DNA of 34,638 nt, from NCBI GenBank assembly GCA_902500805.1, contig CABVSA010000038.1, positions 1-34,638 of the forward strand, read 5' to 3'. This DNA comes from an uncultured Nitrospira sp. (lineage in GTDB: Bacteria; Nitrospirota; Nitrospiria; Nitrospirales; Nitrospiraceae). Of the stretch, positions 7,196 to 13,892 are shown piece after piece (position 1 is the stretch's first letter; every line of letters starts with the position of its first letter). The position numbers and the translations under genes were made by a program. Below the pieces are notes generated by a model. The model was given only the letters and a program-made list of their open reading frames with translations, did no database searches and was not told where the DNA came from.

Positions 7196-10100
7196 CTATA
7201 CGCGTAGCTCCTCAAGAGGCTCACTCGGTGCTGGAATTGCGCCGGTGGTCAGGAGCTGTAGGGTTTTCACGGTGACCGTGACGGTCGAGAAGTGTTCCTC
7301 GACCAGGCCTGTCACGACATAAGCTTGGTTTGGGGCCAGGGGATGGCAGTATTCCCGGTACCTATTGGGAAACAGGGTGGCATCATACATCCCGGTCTGA
7401 TCCTCCAGGGTCATAAATTCCATCGGCTCGCCTTTCTTCGTGGAGACGATCTTCTCTGTGAGGAGCCACCCAATCAGGGTCACTTCTTTCCCCACATACT
7501 GACCTAAATCCTTGGCCAGAATGCATGAGGTGCCAGCCAGCGCCTCTGTGAAGAGATCGAGCGGATGGCAGTGGAGCGGAAAGCCGAAGAGGGCGAGCTC
7601 ATGCTGTAGCTTTTTCTGTGGTGAATACTCCGTGGGAATCGGAATATACGTCGGTGGCTTGGTCGCTTGCGCCGCAAAGACGCGCCATAGAAGGGCTGGT
7701 CTAGTCAATTCCCCAGCAATCGAATCGAAGCACCCGGCTTTGATCAACAATTTGGCTTGCGTGTAGTCCAGCTTCACGCGACCGAGGAAATCTGACAGCA
7801 ATCGGTACGGACCGTGCTGTTCTCGCTCTGCAATGATCCGCTGGGCGAGGTCTTCTTGAAGACCTTTGATCTGCATCAGTCCCACTCGAACGGTGGTTCC
7901 TGATCCGCTGTAGGCCCAGGCACTCGCGTTGATGTCTGGTGGTAGGACGGTGAGGCCCATCCGTCTGCCTTCCGACAGATAGGCGAAGGCCGAATAGTAC
8001 CCCCCTTGATTACTCACGACGGCGGCAACGAATTCGGCAGGGTAGTGGGCTCTGAGGTAGGCGGATTTGAAACTGACCTGGGCATAGCTCGCACTATGCG
8101 GCTTACAGAAGCTATATCCGGAGAAGCTCATGATCATGGCCCAAATCGCATCGATCACGCGATATTCCACACCACGGGCCATGGCTCCCTGATAGAACTG
8201 GCGTTGATAGTCTCGCAGTTGCCGTTCCTTGTGCTTCTTGCTCAACACCTTCCGAAGCTGATCGCCGTCTTCAACCGAGAATCCACCCAAGGCGACCGCC
8301 ACCTTCATGACATCTTCCTGATACACCATGATGCCGTGTGTCTCCGCGAGGACCTCATCGAGAACCGGATGAAGCGACTGATACCGCTGCCCATGGGCTC
8401 GACGCACGAATTCATCGGCGAACACGTTCGCAGCAGGCCGGATGATCGACGACACCACGACGAGATATTCGAAGACATCGGCGACGGCTCGTCTGGCGGG
8501 CGGCATGCCGGCCCAAAGCTTTTTGAGTAAGAGCCGGGTCGCGGGAGACTCCACGTAAAAGCAGCCCATCGTCTCGCCGCGCCTGATCAGGTCATTGGTG
8601 ACTGGATCGGTGAGCGGATCCCACGTCGCATAATCGATGACCCGGCCAGTGTTACGGGCGATGGCCGCGATGGCGTCACGGATGACGGCGAGCGAGCGAT
8701 TACCTAAGAGGTCGATCTTCACAAGCCCGGCCTCTTCCGTCTGGTCCTTCTCCCATTGAATCACCGGCAGATTGGAGGCGGAGATCTCGACCGGCACATA
8801 CCGTCGGATCTCATCGGGGACCAACACGACGCCACCGGGATGGAGGCCTAGATTCCTGAAGTGGCCATCCAATTGCATCGACCAGTAGAGGATCTCTGGC
8901 CAAGGGTTTCTAAGGTTTAAGGCCCTACAGACGTCCCGTGCCCAGTCTTGCACGCTCATGCCTTGCTGCACATCGACAAAGTCCGCTCGTCGATCGAGAA
9001 AGTTCAACGCCTTCCCAATCTCAGCCGCCGGCAGGCCATAGACCTTCGCGATCTCGCGCAAGGCGGCACGTGTGGCAAGCGTGTTCTGATTGGCCACCAT
9101 CGCGGCGTGCTTGTGTCCATACTGTTTGAAGACCCACTCGAGAATGGCGGGTCGTTCATCCCAAGGAAAGTCGATATCGATGTCGGGCGGATCGTGTCGT
9201 CCGGGGTTGAGGAACCGTTCAAACAACAGGTTATGTCGAATGGGATCCACATGGGTGATGCCGAGACAATAGGACACGATTGAAGCAGCGGCAGATCCCC
9301 GGCCACACGTTCTCGGAGCTTGTCGGACAATTTCATCCACGACGAGAAAGTATTCGGCATAGCCCTTGTCACGAATAACGGCGAGTTCCTTCTCAATCCG
9401 CTGTCGGACTGCGACCGACAAGGTCCCATAGCGCCAGAGGGCGCCTTCGTACGTCTTGTGTTGCAACGTCTCGAAGGCCGCAGCCGAGGAGAGCTGGCGG
9501 AAGGAGGGAAAGATGGTCTGTTTGAAGTCCCAATCGGTGTGGCACTGTTCGGCAATCTCCCGCGTGTTGGTAACAGCCTCAGGAACATGCGGCAGCTGTC
9601 GCGCGAGCATGGATTCCGGCATGAGCCAATGAGAGGGGAGCGCACAGTGATCGGCCTTTAGCCGTGAGAGGGTCGTGTTCTGGGCGATCGCACGCAGAAG
9701 CCGGTGAGACTGATAGTCCGCTGGCTGGAGAAACGCGGCGCGGGTGGTGGCTACCGGCGGCAGTCTTAGTCGGCGGCTCAATGCGACCGTCTCTTGTAAC
9801 GCTGACCCCGGCGTGAGCTCGACATAGAGATCGTTTCTAGACTCCGCCTGCCAGGCTGTCAGGGCGACAGGATCATTAGACAGGATCACTAGTCCTGTGC
9901 GATGCTGCGTCACGCTCTCGATGAAATCGAAAGACTCATCACAGTGACGAGCGGACAGAATCCGGCAGAGATTGGCGTACCCTGTGGGGTTCTTCGCGAG
10001 TAGGACAGCCCGATGCTGCCCGGAGATGAGTTCTGCGCCTAGAATCGGCTTGAGTTCGTGCTCACGCGCGACTTCAAGAAAGCGGATCGCGCCATAAAGG

Positions 10101-10228
10101 CCATTGGTGTCAGTGAGAGCGAGATAGTCCTGTCCCTGTGATTTAACGGCCTGGCAGAGGGCCTTCACCGTGGGCACGCCCCACATTGGCGAAGAGGATG
10201 AATGCGTGTGCAGGTGGACGAAGGCCAT
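7196..10228 (-). CDS. dnaE2: Error-prone DNA polymerase DnaE2 (ImuC)
   Basis: 1010 residues, close to the usual DnaE2 length. An N-terminal PHP domain begins HLHTHS (H5, H7). The polymerase active-site acidic cluster is PDIDIDF (D349, D351, D353), preceded by CGRGSAAASIVSYCLGI (about 308-324). Finger and thumb regions follow, including SFSGYSFCKPHSASYA and RKVLSKKHKERQL. The OB-fold near the C-terminus contains VTLIGWLLTEKI. In known systems this polymerase extends past DNA lesions with ImuB and causes damage-induced mutation. Its ATG directly follows the imuB stop (TGA-ATG), so the two genes are translationally coupled. Expression should depend on the lexA-like repressor at the head of the operon. 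Confidence 0.95.
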   Translation of the reverse strand: MAFVHLHTHSSSSPMWGVPTVKALCQAVKSQGQDYLALTDTNGLYGAIRFLEVAREHELKPILGAELISGQHRAVLLAKNPTGYANLCRILSARHCDESFDFIESVTQHRTGLVILSNDPVALTAWQAESRNDLYVELTPGSALQETVALSRRLRLPPVATTRAAFLQPADYQSHRLLRAIAQNTTLSRLKADHCALPSHWLMPESMLARQLPHVPEAVTNTREIAEQCHTDWDFKQTIFPSFRQLSSAAAFETLQHKTYEGALWRYGTLSVAVRQRIEKELAVIRDKGYAEYFLVVDEIVRQAPRTCGRGSAAASIVSYCLGITHVDPIRHNLLFERFLNPGRHDPPDIDIDFPWDERPAILEWVFKQYGHKHAAMVANQNTLATRAALREIAKVYGLPAAEIGKALNFLDRRADFVDVQQGMSVQDWARDVCRALNLRNPWPEILYWSMQLDGHFRNLGLHPGGVVLVPDEIRRYVPVEISASNLPVIQWEKDQTEEAGLVKIDLLGNRSLAVIRDAIAAIARNTGRVIDYATWDPLTDPVTNDLIRRGETMGCFYVESPATRLLLKKLWAGMPPARRAVADVFEYLVVVSSIIRPAANVFADEFVRRAHGQRYQSLHPVLDEVLAETHGIMVYQEDVMKVAVALGGFSVEDGDQLRKVLSKKHKERQLRDYQRQFYQGAMARGVEYRVIDAIWAMIMSFSGYSFCKPHSASYAQVSFKSAYLRAHYPAEFVAAVVSNQGGYYSAFAYLSEGRRMGLTVLPPDINASAWAYSGSGTTVRVGLMQIKGLQEDLAQRIIAEREQHGPYRLLSDFLGRVKLDYTQAKLLIKAGCFDSIAGELTRPALLWRVFAAQATKPPTYIPIPTEYSPQKKLQHELALFGFPLHCHPLDLFTEALAGTSCILAKDLGQYVGKEVTLIGWLLTEKIVSTKKGEPMEFMTLEDQTGMYDATLFPNRYREYCHPLAPNQAYVVTGLVEEHFSTVTVTVKTLQLLTTGAIPAPSEPLEELRV

Positions 10229-11413
10229 TCACCCACTCCTGCCATAGCGAATGCTCTGTTCTCCGAATCGTGCGTGGAGGGTGTCCAGGGCGACAGATAG
10301 TTTCTTCGCTCGGTCCTGCTTGCGCTGCTCCTCAAATGGTCGAGTATCGAACAGCACGCCTTGTTCGGAATAGCCAGCCAGACCCGCCATGCTCAGCGTC
10401 ATGGCTCGAAGTCGAATCCGCCGACGCATGCACTTCTGAAAGAGGGACATCAACACGGGAGACAGATCACATTCCCAGCAGGTTTCGGGAGCGACGCGCT
10501 CGTGCTTCGTGACTTCAAGGTGGTCGCTGTACCGGATTGTGAGGGACAGATGGCCACAGACGCGTCGCTGACTCCGTAGGGTCCGGCAAAGCCGTTGTAA
10601 TGCGTCGAGTAATCGGCCGGTCAGCACGGGATCATCGATCTCATCCGGATCGAGCAAGACCGTCTCTTCGAGATGGGGCTGACTGGCCGGAGGGAGCACC
10701 GGCAGGGAATCGATCCCTTGTGCCCAGCGGGAGAGCTGCCCGGCATAATCCCCGAGCGCCACTTCCAATGCATCAACGGGACTCTCCGCCACGTCGCCGA
10801 GTGTGTCGAGATTCAAATCATCGAGCCTGGTCAGGATCTGTCGCATGCAAGGTCGCTGCAGGCCCGGCAGGGTGCGCACTGCGAGCGGTGCCATGAACAC
10901 CAGCTCGGACCCAGGCCGAACATCGTACAGTTCTGACGGCTGAATCAACGTCGCTGCGGTCTGGGCCACAAGCTTGTTACTGCCCACACCGGCAACTCCA
11001 TCGAGCCGATACTGTGAGAGCACTTCGTGCTGGACCTTCGCCGCGATGTCATAGGCTGGTCCGAATAGTCGTCCGGTCCCAGTCAGATCCATAACAAAGG
11101 ACCCTGGCTGGGCAGGTTCCCAGACCGGAGCATAGCGGCTCACGATCTGAAGCAAAGAGTCTTCTGCCGTACGGACGCGAGAGGGATTCGGTGAGAGGAC
11201 GTGCAGGGAGGGACAGACCCGTCGCGCCTGCTCGACGGACATGCCGATCGCAAGTCCTGCTTGTTCGGCTTCAGATGAGACTTCACGTAGGCAGGCCCGG
11301 GAGGTGTTTAACGGAGCGATGGCTAGTGGTCGCGTCGAGAGGCTGGGGTTATGAATACGCGCGACGGCGACCTCGAAGGCAGGAATCCCAAAGCAGACAA
11401 TCTGGCGGTCCAT
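10229..11413 (-). CDS. imuB: ImuB, catalytically inactive Y-family polymerase-like mutasome protein
   Basis: 394 residues with the DinB/UmuC fold in order: palm (about 4-118, ending MDLTGTGRLFG), a GVGSNKLVAQTAA segment (142-154), a thumb helix-hairpin-helix region and the little-finger domain (about 245-360). The usual metal-binding residues are missing: G9 stands where DxD begins, and G104-S105 stand where the Asp-Glu pair of SxDE is expected. This marks it as ImuB and not an active Pol IV. QGVLF (351-355) matches a beta-clamp-binding pentapeptide (QxxLF). It is shorter than typical ImuB and lacks much of the usual C-terminal extension. It lies 19 bp after lexA and abuts dnaE2. No imuA is present. 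Confidence 0.9.
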   Translation of the reverse strand: MDRQIVCFGIPAFEVAVARIHNPSLSTRPLAIAPLNTSRACLREVSSEAEQAGLAIGMSVEQARRVCPSLHVLSPNPSRVRTAEDSLLQIVSRYAPVWEPAQPGSFVMDLTGTGRLFGPAYDIAAKVQHEVLSQYRLDGVAGVGSNKLVAQTAATLIQPSELYDVRPGSELVFMAPLAVRTLPGLQRPCMRQILTRLDDLNLDTLGDVAESPVDALEVALGDYAGQLSRWAQGIDSLPVLPPASQPHLEETVLLDPDEIDDPVLTGRLLDALQRLCRTLRSQRRVCGHLSLTIRYSDHLEVTKHERVAPETCWECDLSPVLMSLFQKCMRRRIRLRAMTLSMAGLAGYSEQGVLFDTRPFEEQRKQDRAKKLSVALDTLHARFGEQSIRYGRSG

Positions 11414-11432
11414 GGTGTCAACAGCCGGGGCC

Positions 11433-11975
11433 TCACTTTCTCAAATGACGGATGACGCCGACGACTATCCCTTCGATCTGGAAGCTGTCCGACGGCTTGA
11501 TGATAATCGGCTGCATGGCGTCATTGGCTGGATGGAGTTCCACCGTGCCGGCTTTGCGATGATAGGTCTTGATCGTGGCCTCGCCGTTCACCAAGGCAAT
11601 CACGGTCTGGCCATTACTGGCAGACGAGTGTTTCTGCACCACGACAATGTCACCCGGAAAGATGCCCTCATTCTGCATGGACGTGCCTTTGACTCGAAGG
11701 GCGAAGGTCTCGCCACGACCGACCATGCTCTTCGGCACCTCGACGCGTTCCATCTGCGGAATCGGTTCAATGGGCGCTCCCGCCGCGACGACTCCGGCGA
11801 GCGGAATCTGTGTGGAGCTGAGCTGCATCAGGGCCAATTCCACGGTGGTGGGGATCGGCACGATTTTCTGCTCGTACCGATTGATAGTCTGCCGCGTCAC
11901 ATTGAGGGTCTGCGCAAGGGTGTCTTGGGTCAACCCGAGAGCTGTCCGCATCTGTTTGAGTTCATGAGACCGCAT
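11433..11975 (-). CDS. LexA-like self-cleaving repressor with an XRE-type HTH
   Basis: 180 residues. The N-terminus is a Cro/XRE-type HTH (about 4-37, LGLTQDTLAQTLNVTRQTINRYE), unlike the winged helix of classical LexA. The C-terminus is an S24 peptidase domain with a predicted cleavage bond A65-G66 (VVAAG-AP), nucleophile S99 (KGTSM) and general base K136 (EATIK). RecA-stimulated autocleavage would derepress the operon after DNA damage; that is family knowledge. It is the first gene of the lexA-imuB-dnaE2 operon. A perfect palindrome overlaps its start codon and promoter, which implies autoregulation. The ATG at 11975 is kept although no ribosome site precedes it, since the HTH begins at once. 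Confidence 0.9.
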   Translation of the reverse strand: MRSHELKQMRTALGLTQDTLAQTLNVTRQTINRYEQKIVPIPTTVELALMQLSSTQIPLAGVVAAGAPIEPIPQMERVEVPKSMVGRGETFALRVKGTSMQNEGIFPGDIVVVQKHSSASNGQTVIALVNGEATIKTYHRKAGTVELHPANDAMQPIIIKPSDSFQIEGIVVGVIRHLRK

Positions 11976-11993
11976 GTAACAAAATGTTACATG
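11973..11993. promoter_or_regulatory. Perfect palindromic operator over the lexA -10 and start codon
   Basis: The arms CATGTAACA (11973-11981) and TGTTACATG (11985-11993) are exact inverted repeats around an AAA spacer. The site covers the -10 hexamer, the predicted transcription start and the ATG. Repressor bound there would block RNA polymerase. It is the probable binding site of the adjacent XRE/S24 repressor. Confidence 0.75.
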
Positions 11994-12012
11994 TCTTATG
12001 GAAAGCTGTCAA
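11984..12012 (-). promoter_or_regulatory. Promoter of the lexA-imuB-dnaE2 operon
   Basis: On the minus strand a perfect -35 TTGACA (12012-12007) is followed by exactly 17 bp and a -10 TAACAT (11989-11984). Transcription would start near 11977, about 2 nt before the ATG at 11975, giving a leaderless or nearly leaderless mRNA. The -10 lies inside the palindromic operator. Confidence 0.75.
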
Positions 12013-12093
12013 CTGTCTTCCCCCTACCTTTTCGGTATGGCCATAAATTCTGAACCCTCTCATAAGTGCCACTCCTGAGAGTTGTGTAGGTAC

Positions 12094-12112
12094 GTCGATC
12101 AGTTCGATCGAC
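12094..12112. promoter_or_regulatory. Inverted repeat upstream of the excisionase gene
   Basis: GTCGATC (12094-12100) and GATCGAC (12106-12112) are exact inverted repeats around a 5-bp centre. They lie about 40 bp before the xis-like ATG in the divergent lexA/xis intergenic region. This is a possible operator or recombinase accessory site; no factor can be named. Confidence 0.35.
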
Positions 12113-12152
12113 CAAATGTGTCGTGCATGAGGAAGAGGGCTGTTAAAGCGCC

Positions 12153-12350
12153 ATGAATAACCTTTTGACAATGGATGAGGCCGCGAAGTATTTAGGCATA
12201 TCCAAATTGACCCTGTACGGATGGGTCTCCGCAAGGAAATTGGGGTACGTCAAGATGGGACGGCTGGTGAAGTTTAAGCAGGCTCAGCTGGATGCCTGGA
12301 TCGATCAGCACACGATCACACCACGGAGAGACAGCCATGGGACTCACTAA
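12153..12350 (+). CDS. Excisionase-like HTH protein (HTH_17/AlpA type)
   Basis: 65 residues with a compact winged/MerR-like HTH: LTMDEAAKYLGISKLTLYGWVSARKLGYVKMGRLVKFKQAQLDAWI. This is the standard HTH_17 pattern used by excisionases and small regulators of integrative elements. The stop codon overlaps the start of the integrase by 14 bp, so the two form a xis-int pair. The likely role is directing excision and/or regulating the integrase. It is transcribed divergently from the lexA operon. The ribosome site is weak. Confidence 0.8.
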   Translation: MNNLLTMDEAAKYLGISKLTLYGWVSARKLGYVKMGRLVKFKQAQLDAWIDQHTITPRRDSHGTH

Positions 12351-13458
12351 GCGGCGCGATAGTTACTATGTGGAGTTTCCAGTAATCGAAAGTGCGGACG
12401 GAAAATCATTGGCTCTCGCGAGTGGTGTACCCGGTGCCCGTTGGAAACGCTGGAAGGTGGGGTGTCTCAATAAGACTGTTGCCAAGGAGATGGAAGCCAC
12501 CATCAGGACACGACTCCTCCTCGGCCACGAGAAGACCGAACAAGCCAAGCCGATCCTCTTTAAAGAATGGGCAAAGGCTTACCTGGAGCTGGAAACCGTT
12601 CGAGGACTTCGTTCCTTCGTGGGCCGATCCCATAGCATCAACACCCATCTCATCCCCTTCTTTGGTCATCGGATCCTCTCTGAGATCAGACCGGAAGACA
12701 TAGAAGCCTTCCGCAGCCAAAGAAAAAAGCCAAACGGCAAAAGGGCCAGCACTCAGACCATCAACCATGATCACATCGCCCTGAAGCATTGCTTGAACGT
12801 GGCGATCAAGCGAGGACTGCTCCAGGCTAACCCTGCTTCACGGGTAACCATACCCAACCCCCAGAACGAACGGGATCGGGTGCTCACGGAAGAAGAATGG
12901 GGCCGATTACATCAGGCCGCGAAGCCACACCTCCGCCCGGTGCTTTTGACGGCCTATCAACTCGGCCAACGGTTCGGGGAGATTGTGTCTCTCACCTGGG
13001 ACCGTGTTGATCTCCGTCGGGGATTCATCACCCTTCGAAGTCAAGACACCAAGACCAAAACCGGGAGGCGTATTCCCATGACCGCAGACGTTCGATCAAC
13101 CCTCCAACGCTTGGCCAAAATTCGCCGTCTGACGAACAACCACGTGTTCACCTACAAGGGCCGACCGCTTCAACGTATCAGCCGATCCTTCAGGACCGCG
13201 TTGAGAGACGCCGGAATCACTGACTTTAGATTCCATGATCTCCGTCATTGTGCATCGACAAACCTACGACGCGCCGGTGTGGATACAGCAACCGCGATGA
13301 AGATCGTGGGGCACAAGTCTGAGAAGATGTGGAAGCGATACAACTCAATCGAAGAGAAAGACTTGACGGATGCTGCTGTGAAGGTGCAAAAGTACCTTGA
13401 CGTTAACACCCTAATAACACCAAGCGACATGGCCGTTGAGGGTCATTCCTCTAAGTAG
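12337..13458 (+). CDS. int: Phage-type tyrosine integrase
   Basis: 373 residues from the ATG at 12337. This start is preferred over an in-frame one at 12292 because GGAGAGA lies just upstream and the protein begins in register with an Arm-type N-terminal domain (about 3-45, RRDSYYVEFPV). A core-binding domain follows (about 74-165). Catalytic residues are R212 (LGQRFGEI), H300-x-x-R303 (FHDLRH), H326 (VGHKS) and Y335 (WKRYN). It overlaps the xis-like gene by 14 bp and ends 15 bp before a tRNA-Arg gene, the usual kind of integration target. It looks intact. Confidence 0.88.
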   Translation: MGLTKRRDSYYVEFPVIESADGKSLALASGVPGARWKRWKVGCLNKTVAKEMEATIRTRLLLGHEKTEQAKPILFKEWAKAYLELETVRGLRSFVGRSHSINTHLIPFFGHRILSEIRPEDIEAFRSQRKKPNGKRASTQTINHDHIALKHCLNVAIKRGLLQANPASRVTIPNPQNERDRVLTEEEWGRLHQAAKPHLRPVLLTAYQLGQRFGEIVSLTWDRVDLRRGFITLRSQDTKTKTGRRIPMTADVRSTLQRLAKIRRLTNNHVFTYKGRPLQRISRSFRTALRDAGITDFRFHDLRHCASTNLRRAGVDTATAMKIVGHKSEKMWKRYNSIEEKDLTDAAVKVQKYLDVNTLITPSDMAVEGHSSK

Positions 13459-13473
13459 TTGAAATATTTGAGT

Positions 13474-13550
<77 letters not shown>

Positions 13551-13892
13551 ATACAGAGCTTGCTCCTACCGCGAATGGTTTATTGCTGCATCGTGGTTGT
13601 ACTACGAGGATACATACCGAGCACCGTTATCTCCTTTGTTCACGCGTACAGGATTCGGAGCCCATTTCAATCTTAATGGTCACACCAGACCGCTGGGAGG
13701 TTCGTTCGGTTTGTTTAGTCTAAATCTCCCTCATGCCACTTATCCGAATGTCCGCTCCATCGGCACATCGCCGACGAGTTGAACCCCCTACATAGTTACC
13801 AGACTAAAGAAGGTATTTCACTAGTAGACATTCGAAGGGCTAGTCCCCTATAGTTTTATTCTCACTTCCACTTACCAAGGAAACGGTCAGGT
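13551..13892. other. 340-bp intergenic stretch without a supportable gene
   Basis: Between tRNA-Arg and the DUF748 gene. A 61-codon plus frame (13597-13782) starts at TTG, has no ribosome site and resembles no family. No partial repeat of the tRNA 3' end, as expected for an attachment site, is visible here. Confidence 0.5.

Noticed and set aside
10186..12053. Several plus-strand frames opposite imuB and lexA
   Set aside because: They are antisense shadows of the strongly supported minus-strand operon.
13597..13782. Plus-strand 61-codon frame after tRNA-Arg
   Set aside because: TTG start without ribosome site, no family resemblance, composition like non-coding DNA.
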